Numbered from the stretch's first letter, positions 1 through 10,209 are shown. The stretch: DNA of 64,000 nt from Pyropia yezoensis (GCA_009829735.1 CM020618.1:20445346-20509345); one strand, 5' to 3'. A program made the numbers and translations. Notes: generated by a model not told the origin, from the letters alone.

Positions 1-739
1 CCGCAGCGGATAGAAGGCGGCCGCGCCGGTTGCCGAGGCGGGTGTCCGATCCCTGTGACAGCTGGTCATCGTCGACCACATCCTGCATATGCTCGATTGG
101 TACGGCCAGATGGGCCGCGCCGGCCAGACCGCTGCGCTCGTGCGCCTCACCGCCATCGATATCGATCGCGATCAGCACGATTTAGGGCACGATGCACCCA
201 CACGCGCGCCATGCCGCTCGCCCTGGCTGGTCGCCTGGAGTCGCTCATGACTGCATTGTTCCCGTAAAGATCACCGGACGATGCGGATACATATGTACAG
301 TCTTTCTCCATTGCTGTGACATCCTTTCTTGGGCACGGTGTCTAGTAACCAATGCAGGTCGACCGACCTCTACGGTGCGATCAACGCATGTGTCAGCATT
401 CGATCGTTGTCACTGACCAATCAGAGGGCGGAATCAAGTTACAATCCTTGGGCTTACGGTCGCCACAAAGGGTGCCCAACAATGGAGAAAGACTGTATGT
501 ACATCCTAGTGACCAATTGCGAACAAAATCAAGTACTCACCTATTTTGGTGAGAAGAAATGGACAGGCGAGATTGCCCAGCGTTTCATATCATACGTGCG
601 CGCGCGCAGCCGTCGGCAGCGTCGAGTGCGCGACGCGGCGGCGGCGGTCCCAGTCGTTTCGTTCCCCGCCCATCCGGCATCGCTCCCGGTTCGCCCGTGG
701 CACCGACGCGGGGCCCTTGCCGAGGCGGGGTCCTTCACC
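1..739. other. 5' intergenic stretch, nothing recognised
   Basis: Several short frames are open here on both strands but none has a recognisable motif. The stretch is less GC-rich than what follows, and it leads into the AT-hook gene. Its right part is the presumed promoter and leader of that gene. Confidence 0.3.
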
Positions 740-2811
740 ATGGCGCCCCCCCCCCGCCCCGCCTCTCCTCCCGCCTTCCTCCCCCCGTCGGCGTATGGGG
801 CGTCGGCCACCGTGCCTGCTGGGCGACCGCTGTCGCCACGCCCACGGGCAGTCGTTGGACCACCCCCGCCCGTATCAGCCGCGCGCACGTCGTCTTGGAC
901 GGGCGCCTTGGTGGGGTCGTGGACGCGGTGCACATCGCCGCTGCCTTGGGGTGCCACTCCCACCCAGGATGGCAGCTCCACGGGGAGGCTTCCAGGTGTC
1001 GTGAGCATGGACGATGTGCGCGGTGGGGGGGGGCGCGCCGCCGCACCGTCGGCACCGTTTGCGCCGCCGCTGCCGCGGACGACCATGGCCGCCGACCGTG
1101 CGCACCGTACGGACAGGTGCGGCGGTCTGACGACACCGTCGGTGGTGGGCAGCGGCGGCGGCGGCGGCGTCCGCCCGGCATCGGCCGACGGGGATGGCGG
1201 GGACGTGTGTGACGGGGCCGACGCCCCGCCCGTCCGGCGGGTGCGGCTGCTGCCGCGTCTCCACGTGCCGCGGGCGGTGGGGTCAGCCCTGGCGGTGCTG
1301 CGCGTCGGGGGGGCGCGCGGCCGCCCCGGGGGGGGGGGCGGCGTGTCTTGGGCGGTGGACGCGGGGTCGGCCACGGCGGGAGAGGGACGCGACGCAGGGG
1401 CCGGTCGCCGCGGCATTGCCCGGCCACTGCCGGTGCGGCCACTGGCATCGGCGGCGGGGGTGTTGGCGCCGCCGTCGGCGCCGCCCCCAGGGGTGGACCT
1501 TCGGCCGGGTGGCTTGCCCCGGCCCTCGCCACCCGCTCCGGTGGTGGCGCCGGCGGTGGTGTCTCCGCCCGGAGCGTCGCCCCCCAACGAGGCATCAGCG
1601 TTGCCGCCGGTCAAGGCGCAACGAGGCCGAAAGCCCCGATTGCCGCGGCTGGTGTCTGCGCCGCCAACGGCTTCGCTGACCGTGCCGTCGCCGGTAGCGA
1701 CGCCTGTCGCCAAACCCCGTCGGGGGCGCCCCCGGCTGTCTCCGCCGGCTGCCAAGGGAGCCGTCGCACCCGTGGTGGAGTCTCTGCAGCCTGACCCTGG
1801 GGCGGCGGCCAAGCCCCGCAGGGGGCGTCCCCGCCTGTCGCCGCCCCCTCCTGTGAAGCGGGCTGCCGTGCCCACTGTGGAGCCGCTGCGGACAGCCCCT
1901 GAGGTGGCGGCAACTCCTCGCCGCGGTCGACCGCCGCGGCCGGTCGCGGCGGCATCGCTCACCGTCCAGGCTCCCCGCCGACGCGGCCGGCCCCCGGCGT
2001 CGGCGTCCGCACCTGTGGTCGCTCTCCCCGCCAGCGGTGGGGTAGCCATTAAGCGACCACGGGGGCGGCCGCCGCGGGTGCCACAGGTGGAGGCGGTCTC
2101 GACGGCGAGGGTGGTGGCACCGACTGCGCCCACAAAGGTGCCGTTGGCCCTGCCGTCGCCGCTGCATAAACTACCGCTCGCCAAACCGGCACCGGCGGAG
2201 GCAGCGCCACGGGCTCGCAAGCCTCACGGCTATTGGAATGAGCTCCGGAATGTGGAGACAGAGCTCGTGGCCGCGAACGTGGCACTGGTAAGTCTCGCGA
2301 GAGTTCCGTTCTTATCCTGTTTGGCCCGCTGTGATGCGCTGATGCTTCGTGCACTTGCTTTTGCGTTGTGTGTGCCGTGGTCTTCATTGCAGTATCTGCG
2401 CTCCGTCGGGGTGGTTAATCGCGCATGAGCAGTTGCGTGGGCTCTTGCTGCATCAGTCTCGTGGCCGGCTCTCGCGCGGGCCTTTTTTCATCTAACAGTC
2501 CATATCTTGCCTCTGTGATCGATTCTCCGATGGTGACCCGCTGTGTCTGGTAACTCCCCCTTCTGCCCCTCCCCACCATCGCTTTTCTCTTGACCTGGCA
2601 GGGTGTTGGACACAAGGGCAAGATCATGCCTCGTTTGGCAGACTTGCGGTCTGTCGACCGCGGTGACCTTATCGCCGCCATTGCCAAGCATGGGGGTCTG
2701 CGCAAAGTCGCTCACCACCTTAGCTGGCGCAAGCAGCCGACCAAGAAGGAGCTCGTCGCCGCTGCGAGGAGGCGCGAACGTGGAGCTCCCGCGGCGATGA
2801 AAGACGGGTAG
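740..2811 (+). CDS. AT-hook protein with C-terminal GYW/HGG module (spliced)
   Basis: Two exons are proposed, 740-2287 and 2602-2811, giving about 585 aa. The intron 2288-2601 begins GTAAGT, ends CAG and sits in phase 0, so the frames join exactly. The start was chosen at 740 for its CACCATGG context, although the frame is open upstream to 329. The N-terminal half is low-complexity Pro/Ala/Gly. About residues 290-480 hold at least five AT-hook cores (RGRPRLS, RGRPPR, RGRPPA), which bind the minor groove of AT-rich DNA, so a nuclear or organellar DNA-binding role is inferred. The C-terminus, split by the intron, reads GYWNELRNVETEL, then LADLRSVDRGDLIAAIAKHGG and a basic KKELVAAARRRER tail. 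I recall similar GYW...HGG modules from plant and algal proteins but cannot assign a function. AT-hook content is direct; the rest is inference. Confidence 0.65.
2288..2601 (+). other. Intron of the AT-hook gene
   Basis: The donor is GTAAGT and the acceptor is a CAG after a pyrimidine-rich stretch. Splicing joins two frames in phase 0 and restores the GYW...HGG module. Confidence 0.65.
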
Positions 2812-3133
2812 AGTTAAACGATGTTGCGAGTGGCGCTAAGGATAAGGATGACGTGCACGATCGTTGTTAAACTCCATTCGGCCATTTTGTCGCCTCCGAC
2901 GCGGACGGCTACCGCTCGTCTTGTTGACGCTGCCCCGCCACCGCCGCTGGCAGCCGCTTCCACGCTCCGGCGCGCCACCAGGCCGTTGGGGCGGCGGCGG
3001 TAAAAGGAGAGTTGGTGGATGGCCACGGCATCATAAAGACAGAAACACGACCGTGTCTCGCCGGAGTATGAACCGCCAGTTTCTTTTTAACTGTTCTTTA
3101 ATTTTTTCTGGCCAATCGTCATTATTAACACTC

Positions 3134-3230
3134 GGGGTTGTAGCTCAGTGGTAGAGTGCGCGCTTCGCATGTACGCCCGAGAGTGCGCGAGGTCCAGGGA
3201 TCGATAACTTCGAGATCCCCTGCTGCTCCA
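3134..3230 (+). tRNA. tRNA-Ala(CGC) with anticodon-loop intron and extra bases in the T-loop
   Basis: The cloverleaf was assigned by hand. The acceptor is GGGGTTG (3134-3140) paired with CTGCTCC (3223-3229), including the alanine identity pair G3:U70 and one U-U mismatch, with discriminator A3230. The D-arm is GCTC-AGTGGTA-GAGT. The anticodon stem CGCGC (3159-3163) pairs with GCGCG (3185-3189), and the anticodon CGC is at 3166-3168. A 14-nt intron, 3170-3183, lies at the canonical 37/38 position. The T-stem CAGGG (3195-3199) pairs with CCCTG (3218-3222), but the T-loop has 18 nt instead of 7. The extra 11 nt is either a second, ectopic intron or an insertion. A T6 run at 3236-3241 is a Pol III terminator. 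The 3' end is independently supported by the primer-binding site of the retroelement in this window. Confidence 0.8.
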
Positions 3231-3235
3231 CTTCA

Positions 3236-3241
3236 TTTTTT
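3236..3241 (+). terminator. RNA polymerase III T-run terminator
   Basis: Six consecutive T residues start six bases after the tRNA discriminator base, the usual Pol III stop signal. Confidence 0.6.
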
Positions 3242-3331
3242 CTCGCTGCGACCTCTGCGGTCGGAAGCCCATCGTCAGCAAGTGAGGTAGAATGTATTGC
3301 CAACGCGGAATCACTCCATGTATTTCTGTTT

Positions 3332-3484
3332 TCCCGATTTTGTCCGACCTGATCAAAGTCAAGACTGGGTCCGGGTCAACTGCCCATTGGTCGATGGGCT
3401 GTTTCCGGCTGAATGGATGGCTGTGAGGTTGTTTCCCAGTCTTGATCTTGATCTTGACTTCGACCGCATCGGACAAAATTGGGA
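3332..3484. repeat. Imperfect inverted repeat, possible small MITE or hairpin
   Basis: The left arm, about 3332-3369 (CCCGATTTTGTCCGAC ... AAGACTGGG), is nearly the reverse complement of the right arm, about 3433-3484 (CCCAGTCTTGATC ... GGACAAAATTGGG). A GATCTT duplication and a few mismatches interrupt the match, and about 63 bp separate the arms. No coding frame makes sense here. It could be a MITE remnant or part of a transcript that folds into a long hairpin. No target duplication was recognised. Confidence 0.55.
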
Positions 3485-3865
3485 AAGCAGCAATAAATAG
3501 ATAGATATGCCATATGAAAGTAAAGAAACGAAGAAACGAAAGAACGGGGCGACGAGGTGAAGGGCAGCGACGAGGCGCCCCAGCAGATTGTCCATGGGGC
3601 CGGCCCCGAAACGAATAGGCGGCGCAGCTTCGCAGAGCTGTCGTTGACCTCACTAATGGCGAACGCAGCCAGCCGGGGGCACCGCGCAGGAGAGGTACCA
3701 GCCCCCGCAAGTCAGCAGACGCCGACCAGTTGCCGACAGAGTGACGAGAGCGGGGAAAGCCACTGCGGCACCCGCGTCCCCACTACTGCCATCGCCCGGC
3801 CCATCCACCGCAGATGACCTGGGGGGCGGCGCGGGAACCTCCCGGTCCACTCCCCTCGCGTAAGG

Positions 3866-4187
3866 CTAGCTGAAAAAACCGAGCGACTCATTACCGTCAC
3901 TGTCAGCGTCATCCAGCCCATCACCGGAACTGTCTGTGGGGGACTCGCCCGGGCTCGAGCCGTCGCCACCGCCGCTGCCACCGCCGGGCGCCCCGAAGGA
4001 GCCGTCGCCACCGGCGGGGGTGGACGACGCCGACGGCTCCACGATGCTCTCATCATCGCCATCTCCGTCACCCCTGCCTCTGCCGCAGATGCTGCTGCCA
4101 CCACTGCCGCTGCTGCCACCGCCGCCGCTGTCGCCTTCGCCGCCGTCGCCCGCACCATTGCAGGGAGCGGGGGACGCGCCCGGTGAG
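3866..4187 (-). CDS. Possible acidic Gly/Ser/Asp-rich terminal exon, unidentified
   Basis: On the minus strand one frame ends in a strongly acidic, Gly-rich tail (DGDDESIVEPS ..., then DADSDGNESLGFFS and a stop at 3866-3868). No ATG is seen in this frame. It is bounded upstream by AT-rich sequence at 4188-4260 that could contain a splice acceptor, so it may be a last exon. A Pro/Ser-rich frame on the plus strand is also open (ATG at 3936), so the coding strand is not certain. Low-complexity composition means it may not be coding at all. Confidence 0.2.
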
Positions 4188-4703
4188 AAAAAATATATAT
4201 CTAGTGCAATTCAATGTATACCAAACAAAAACGTGTGTATGTATTTAGTTAAAAACAGCCCGGAAGCGGACTGTGAATTACGTTCAACATTCATACGTCA
4301 CCCGTGAAACATGCGCACGCGGAGGTCCGAAAGCCAGTACATTAGGGCGATGGACCTGTCGTGCGCTTTTTGATCGGGCTGGCGGCTCTCTCATGAGCGA
4401 CGTGGGTGTAGTCTACACTATGCTGGCAGGCTGGCGGCACGTCCGCCGACCGCCCGCGCCTTCCACTGATCCGCGGGTGGCGGCGCCTTAACGCCTTCCC
4501 AGTCACGGCACCCCCTCTGCCTCCACGCTCTCTACGGCCCAGCTGGCGCGTGCAGCACGCTTGCTGGCGACACCGGTCGTGGATTCCCCGACCAGCCGCT
4601 GTTCCCCCCTCCCCTTTCGATTTTGCGTTTGCCACCGTCCCTCTCTGTTTCCTTCTCCCTTCTGCCGCCTCCCCCCCCGACCTCCTCTCCCACCTCTCTC
4701 ACG
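4188..4703. other. Intergenic, AT-rich block then leader of the DAK gene
   Basis: 4188-4260 is unusually AT-rich for this region (AATATATATCTAG and similar). From about 4500 the sequence becomes C/T-rich, as is common directly upstream of starts in this window. No gene was recognised. Confidence 0.4.
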
Positions 4704-6677
4704 ATGAGCCGCCATTTCCTCATCCCCCCATCGTCCCCCCCCGGTGTTCTTGCCGCTTGTGCCACGGGCACCGCCGTCCATCCGCCTGGCGTGGCCGGCG
4801 GCACCTCCCCCCCCTTCCTGCTCCGTGTCGCCCCCCGTCCGGCGGCCGAGACGGTTGCGGTCATTTCGGGCGGCGGTGGCGGCCATGAGCCCTTTCCCAC
4901 TGGCTACGTTGCGCCTGGCGGTCTCGCTGCTGCCATCCCAGGAGCCCTGTTCACGAGCCCCCCCGCCGCGGCGGTGACGGCAGCGGCGGCCGCGCTGGGC
5001 GCCGCCGGCTACACCGCCGCCCTTTTTGTAGTCCTCAACTACACGGGAGACCGGCTTAGTTTTGGGCGCGCCGCCGCGGCAGTGCGGCGGCTCCGGCGGG
5101 GGGGGGAAGCGCTCTTCCCTGATGGCACCGCCACGGTTGTTGTGGCCGACGACGTGGCGCTGCTGCCACGGCTCGGGCGCGCCCGCGCGCGGGGCATTGC
5201 GGGGGCGGTGTTTGTGGTTAAGGTGGCGGCAGCGGCGGCGGCGGCGGGGGAGAGTCTCCCCGTCGTGGCGGCGGCCGCGCGTGCCGCCGCGGCGGGCACC
5301 GTGTCGCTGGGCGTGGCACTGACGTCGCCTTCGGTGGCGACGGTGGAGGGGGGGGGGGGCGACCTTGCCGGCCGGCCTCCAGTTGCGGAGGGGCGGATGG
5401 AGTTGGGGATGGGTATCCACGGCGAGCGGGGGGCGTCGGTGATGGGTCTGCCGCCTCTCGGGGACCTTGTTGACATGCTTGTCGACCAGATTCTAGGGGT
5501 GGTGGCCGACCGGCAGGGGAAGCGGGCCGTGCTGGGAGGCACGGGGCCTGACGGCGGCAACGGCAACGGCAATGGCGTCGTCGGCGACGATCATGGTGCC
5601 GACGCCGCCGCGTGGCCGCCTGTGGAGGTGACGGCGCTGGTCAACAATCTCGGTGGCGTGCCTGCGCGCGACATGGACGCCATCACCGTGGCGGTGGTCG
5701 ACGCTCTCCACGACCGCCTGCCCGGCAGTGTGCTCCGGGGGGTACCCTTTACCGCCCTCTATGCGGGCACCTTCCTCACTGCGCTCAACTCGGTTGGCTT
5801 TTCCGTCTCCCTGCTCACTTCCCCGTCGGCGGCCGTGTCGGGCTGGCTGGCCGCCGCGACGGGGGCACCTGCCTGGGGCCGCCGCGCCGCGCCAACGCCG
5901 GCCGCCGCACGGGCGCGCGGGGTGGCTCCGTTGGCGGACACGGTGGCCGCGGGGGTGGTGGAGGCTCGCGTCACCGCCGCCGCCGTCGACGCTGACCCGG
6001 CGGTGGCGGCCGCCGATGCGGGCGCTCTTCGGGCGCTGCTGGAAGCCTGGGGGGCCGCCGCCCCCCGGCTGACCGTCCTCGACGCCGCTACTGGCGACGG
6101 GGATATGGGTGTGACGCTCACGCGTGGCGTGGCCGCCCTCACCGCCGCTCTGGACGCTGGACACATCCGCCTGGACGACCCTTCCACCGCGTGTGCGGCG
6201 GCAGCGGCGGTTGTGGACGACGCCATGGGTGGTACGTCTGGGGGGCTCTTGTCGTTGGCGCTCGAAGCAGCGGCGGGCTCGTCGGCGGCGCCTGCCGGGG
6301 ACTCTGCTGCACCGAGGGCTCCGATGCCTCTTCTTTCGTTCCCGCCGCCGGACGCGGCGTGGTCCTGGGCCGCAGCCGTTGCTGACGCCGCCGAGGCGGT
6401 CGAGGCGGCCGGCGGCGCCCGGCCCGGCGACCGCACTGCCGTGGACGCGCTGCGGCCGGCCGCCGATGCGCTGACGGCGGGCCGAGGCGTGGCGTCGGCG
6501 GCGGCAGCCGCCCGGTCGGGCGCGGCGGCCACGGCGCGGATGGGCACTGCCCGGGCGGGGCGCGCCGCGTACGTGGGCGCCCTGAGTGGGGAGGGAGGGG
6601 GGGCGGTGGACCCGGGCGCGGAGGCGGTCGCGCTAGCGTTCGAGGCGGTAGCGGCCTACTGGGCGTCGGTGGGGTGA
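4704..6677 (+). CDS. DAK: Dihydroxyacetone kinase (DhaK-DhaL single-chain type)
   Basis: The 657-aa product phosphorylates dihydroxyacetone with ATP, feeding glycerol or triose metabolism (EC 2.7.1.29 family). The start at 4704 (CACGATGAG) is preferred over an upstream in-frame ATG at 4623. The N-terminal DhaK domain shows VISGGGGGHEP (about 54-63), NYTGDRL (about 115), VADDVAL, GAVFVVKVA, and MELGMGIHGE with the substrate-binding His at about 239. VNNLGGVPARDM follows. The C-terminal DhaL domain shows DAATGDGDMG (about 460-468), which carries the Mg-ATP-binding aspartates, then AMGGTSGGL (about 508), GARPGDRTAVDAL, GRAAYVG and a DPGAEAVA end. This order matches the eukaryotic single-chain enzymes, although Ala/Gly-rich inserts enlarge it. 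There are no introns. The compartment is unclear; it is probably cytosolic. Confidence 0.93.
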   Translation: MSRHFLIPPSSPPGVLAACATGTAVHPPGVAGGTSPPFLLRVAPRPAAETVAVISGGGGGHEPFPTGYVAPGGLAAAIPGALFTSPPAAAVTAAAAALGAAGYTAALFVVLNYTGDRLSFGRAAAAVRRLRRGGEALFPDGTATVVVADDVALLPRLGRARARGIAGAVFVVKVAAAAAAAGESLPVVAAAARAAAAGTVSLGVALTSPSVATVEGGGGDLAGRPPVAEGRMELGMGIHGERGASVMGLPPLGDLVDMLVDQILGVVADRQGKRAVLGGTGPDGGNGNGNGVVGDDHGADAAAWPPVEVTALVNNLGGVPARDMDAITVAVVDALHDRLPGSVLRGVPFTALYAGTFLTALNSVGFSVSLLTSPSAAVSGWLAAATGAPAWGRRAAPTPAAARARGVAPLADTVAAGVVEARVTAAAVDADPAVAAADAGALRALLEAWGAAAPRLTVLDAATGDGDMGVTLTRGVAALTAALDAGHIRLDDPSTACAAAAAVVDDAMGGTSGGLLSLALEAAAGSSAAPAGDSAAPRAPMPLLSFPPPDAAWSWAAAVADAAEAVEAAGGARPGDRTAVDALRPAADALTAGRGVASAAAAARSGAAATARMGTARAGRAAYVGALSGEGGGAVDPGAEAVALAFEAVAAYWASVG

Positions 6678-7258
6678 TGGCGGGCCCGTTTTGGTTTGTT
6701 GCGGGTGGTGGTTTGGGTGGGGGGGGACGGGGGGGGGGGGGGGGGGGGGGTGGCCCCGCGTGGTGCTGCCTGCCGCGGGCGGCAGTCATCCAGTGCACCC
6801 CCCTCTACCAACTGTGTGTGGCCGTCTTTTGGTCCTCGCTGCCGCTGCTGCGGCCGCGGGAGAGATGCGGTGCGCTGCGGCGGGGCGGTAGGCAGGCCCA
6901 CTGGGCTACTGCCTGCCGCCGCCAGCCCCGTCGCTGCCCGCTGGGCGGTGCGGGGCGGCCACGTCGGCGGTGGCAACGGTGGCGGCTGCCATTCGTTGAT
7001 GCGACTGACGGCGGCCAGTCTGTACATGCCCGTCTCGTCTTGTGATTTTGTGCGCAACGGCCACTGCCTGCACTGGCCGGCGGCACCGCCACCGCCGGTG
7101 CCGCCAAATGCCGATTCCTATAAATTAATGAGCGAAGCTCTTTATGATGCGGCCACGCCTGTTGTCGCGCTAACGCCCTTTGGTTGGTCCACAATTCGGT
7201 AATATCAGATTGCTCCTGTCCGCACGTTGAGCCGGATTGGCACAAGTTGCAGTGGAGC

Positions 7259-7294
<36 letters not shown>

Positions 7295-8457
7295 AGGTGC
7301 CGCCTACGCCACCTCGTCGCCGGCAGGCGGCAAATGCCCCACCCCGACGTGCGCGCCCGGCCGCGCACGCTTCCCCCCCCGCCGCGTGATGCCCTCTCCC
7401 TCCCCCGACGAGTCGACGGGCGACCGCCGCAGCCGCCTGCGGGGCAGGGCGGCGGCGACAGCAACGCCGCCACCAAAGCGACGGCAACAGTGGCGGTTGC
7501 CGTCACCGCCACCGCCGCCGCCGCCACCGCCGCCGCTGCTGCCGCCGCACCCGCCACCGCCGCTCGTGCCGCCGCCGCCGCCGCTCGTGCCGTCGCCGCC
7601 GCCGCTGCCGGCGGCGTCGCGGACGGCCGACGGCGACGCGGCCGATGACGGCCCCCGGACGCCCCGATCAGACGGCTATGTCACCGCCTCCGCCCGCCGC
7701 CGCCGGGCAACGGGCGGCGGCGGCGGCGGCGGCGTGGGCGGCGGCGGGGGGGTGTCCGGCTCGCCTGGCAGCTGGGGTGGCCACCGTGGTGCGGCGACGT
7801 CGGCGGCCGCGGCGGCGGCGGCCGCGGCGCCGACGAGGCCCCCCACCCCGCGAAGGGGGTGGGCGGCCCGCCGCCTGCCCCTGGCCCCGTCGGCGGCCGA
7901 CGATGCCGCCGACGGTGCCGCCGGCGGCGCCACCGCGGCGGCGGCAGCGGGGCGGGGGGACCGTGGTGGTGGTGGTGGGCATGGGGGTAGCGGCGGTGCA
8001 GGTTTGGCCCGTCACACCGGGGGCGGCGTGGCTACTCGCGTCCGGGGGGGGGGGGGGGGGGGGGGGGGGCGGGGGGGGGGGGGGCGGAGGAGGAACCGCA
8101 GAGGGCCAACGACCGCGGGCACCGGCGGTATGCGACGGTCACGGGGAGCGGCCGGATCTCTACAATCCAGTCTTGCATCGGTATATACCACGTATTTTCA
8201 AGGCCTGTGCTCGGCCGAAAGCAAAGCCCGCCCACCCACTCCCTATTCGTCCGTGGCAGCTACCCAACAGCCCCTGACTGCCTCCTCCCCTCCATCTGTG
8301 CCCCGGCCTCTCGCCCCGCCACTCGCCCCTGCCTTTCCCCCCGCTGCCACTCCTCCCAACACTCTTCAGCCGCTCCCCCCTGCCTTTTCCTCGTCCCCCC
8401 CCTCCGTCCCCCCCCTCCCCCCCCCCCCCCCCCCCCCCGCGCACCCGACTAGCAGCG
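6678..8457. other. Low-complexity stretch with long G and C runs, no gene identified
   Basis: The stretch holds a G run near 6731-6750, a C run of about 35 at 7260-7294, G-rich blocks at 8046-8090 and C-rich blocks near 8404-8438. Plus-strand frames from 7227 to 8250 are open but consist of Pro, Gly, Ala and Arg tracts on either strand. No family motif was found. Part of it is presumably the 3' region of the kinase gene and the promoter of the next gene. Confidence 0.4.
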
Positions 8458-9488
8458 ATGGCAGCCCCGCTCACCCCCGCCCTCGCCGCCCTCTCTTCCG
8501 GCCTGCCCGCCGCCCCCCCCCAGCCTCTGCCCCTGGCTCCGCGCCGCCGCCCTCGCGGCGGGCCACGTCGCCGCCGGCACCAACGTCACCGCAGTCGTCG
8601 CGGCCCTCGCGGCGGCGGTGCCGCCCGCGCGGGCGGCAGCTGCGTACGAGCTGGCGCTCCTCCAGACGGTCGTCTTTGCCGGCTTTCCGCGCGTCCTCCA
8701 CGCGGCAACAGCGGTAGAGCATGCGGGGCTCGTGCCAGGGGGGAGGGGCCGAGTGGACGGGGGTGGAGCGGGGGCTGCCGCTGCCACCCCGTCGGCGTCG
8801 CCGGCATCGCCGTCCAAGGTGACGGCAGCGTCGGCCGCAGCGGCGGTGGGGGCTGCCGCCGCCGGTGGCGTCGGCGCCGTCGCTGCTGATGGCGGCGGCG
8901 CCGCCAAGGGTGCTGCCATCTTTGACGCCATGTACGGTTCTGCAGGGGGGCGCGTGCGGTCGCGCATCGCGGGCTTTTCCCCGGCCTTGGAGCTGTGGAT
9001 GGTGGAGTTTGGCTACGGCACCGTCTTGTCTGGCGCTGACGTGGAGCCAGGCGGCGGCGGCGTCGGCGGTGGCCGTGGCCTCGGCGACAGCCTCAGCCTT
9101 GGCCCGTCGCCTCTGTCACTTATGGCCGCTGACGCCGCGCCCACCGCCACCGCAGCTACCACCACCGCCACCACCGCCACTACCGCCACCACCGCCACCA
9201 CAACCACCGCCGCGGCCGATGCTGCCGTCCCCCACCCCCCCCCCCCCCCCCCAGCGCCGCGCGGTGGTGACGCTGCGTGAGCGTGAGCTGTGTGCGGTGG
9301 CGGCGCTGGCGGGTGCGCACGCATCCCCCGTGCTGGTAGGCCACCTCCGCGACGCCCGGCGGGCGGGCGCCACGGCCGTCGAAGTCGCCTGGTCAATGTC
9401 CTGCGCCCTCGCTTGCCGCGTTGAGGCTTCTCGGCGGAGATTCGTGCGGCTATGGCCCTGCGCTACTGGGGCGGCGGTAGCTACATAG
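8458..9488 (+). pseudogene. Carboxymuconolactone decarboxylase/AhpD-family gene, frame-broken at C runs
   Basis: Three frames together give a CMD-like protein. It starts MAAPLTPALAALSS at 8458. Past a C run at about 8511-8521 the frame changes to one with LCPWLRAAALAAGHVAAG, ELALLQTVVFAGFPRVLHA and FDAMYGSAGGRVRSRI, then SPALELWMVEFGYGTVL. Past another C run at about 9233-9252 the frame changes again to RAVVTLRERELCAVAALAG, then LVGHLRDARRAGATAVEVAW. Those are the expected CMD elements in order. An acidic-cysteine CxxC pair as in AhpD is not seen. Thr/Ala repeats (9151-9210) lie in the linker. Both breaks fall in homopolymers, so base-count errors are more likely than true decay. The 3' end runs straight into a transposase fragment, so the natural C-terminus may be lost. 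Family membership is fairly sure; catalytic activity is unknown. Confidence 0.6.
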
Positions 9489-9616
9489 ACATTTGCGCGG
9501 CGTTTGGAGCGCATCCAGCCTCTTTGTACCGCGCCTTGCGGAACGTTGTGGACGCTGTGAACTCTACCCCTGCCCGGCGCATCTGCGCGTGCCACCCCTT
9601 GAGTGACAAATTTTAA
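9425..9616 (+). mobile_element. PIF/Harbinger-type transposase N-terminal fragment
   Basis: A short frame encodes GFSAEIRAAMALRYWGGGSY, then IDICAAFGAHPASLYRALRN and VVDAVNSTPA. This matches the helix-turn-helix stretch that precedes the DDE domain in PIF/Harbinger ('plant transposon protein') transposases (LR-LAGGSYLDI--FGVS-STFYR-----DAIN). It stops at 9614-9616 with no catalytic domain. It abuts the 3' end of the CMD-like gene in another frame, so it is either a small insertion or a remnant at a deletion junction. Confidence 0.55.
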
Positions 9617-10209
9617 TCACAGCACACTAGCCAGAGAGATGTCTCAAGGAATTTCATCGCTGATCGCAATTTGGTAGCTGCAAGCGTACTATGGTACGTT
9701 GCAGAAAAAAGATACACGGAGCGTTCTTTTCTCTTTCCACCGAGAACCTTCGGGCCACAGACCTGAGCCAATCACGTGCCTTGATGGTATGCCCCGGTGT
9801 AATGCGCCCCACATGAGCGGTGGTGGGTCCGTTTCCGGAAACCATGCCAGGACGCTCATCAACTGGAGAGCGAGTACAGCACGTGGGGAGGTCCACGACA
9901 CGGCGGGGGGGAGGGGGCGGTGCCGCCGCCGGCGTCGACGACGGCAGCATCGTCGGCAGCATCGACGGCAGCATCGACGGCAGCATCGACGGCAGCATCG
10001 ACGGCAGCATCGACGGCGGCGGCGACAGCGACAGCGGCGCGACGGCGGCGGCAACGGCGGCGGCAACGGAAGCGGCAACCGCAGCGGAAACAGCAGCGGC
10101 GGCGGCAACGGCAGCGGCAACGGCAGCGGCAACGGCGGTAGCAACGGCGGCGGCGACGGCGGGGACCCCGGCGGCGTCAATGGCGGCGGCGACGGCGGCG
10201 ACACCGGCG
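9617..10209. other. Pre-insertion host sequence with 12-bp tandem repeats
   Basis: About 9937-10020 contains tandem 12-bp units of the ATCGACGGCAGC type, and 10020-10205 is GGC/AAC/GAC-rich. A frame opening at 9820 (MVGPFPETMPGRSSTGER ...) runs to the retroelement and stays open on the far side once element and target duplication are removed. Its Ala/Thr/Ser repeat composition makes coding status doubtful. Confidence 0.4.

Noticed and set aside
1..267. Possible end of a gene at the left edge
   Set aside because: Short open frames on both strands give no family motif, and plus-strand stops interrupt the more protein-like reading.
541..2220. 559-codon minus-strand ORF opposite the AT-hook gene
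   Set aside because: It is the mirror of a GC-rich coding frame. The plus strand has repeated AT-hooks and a spliced C-terminal module, while the minus frame has only Gly/Ala/Arg filler.
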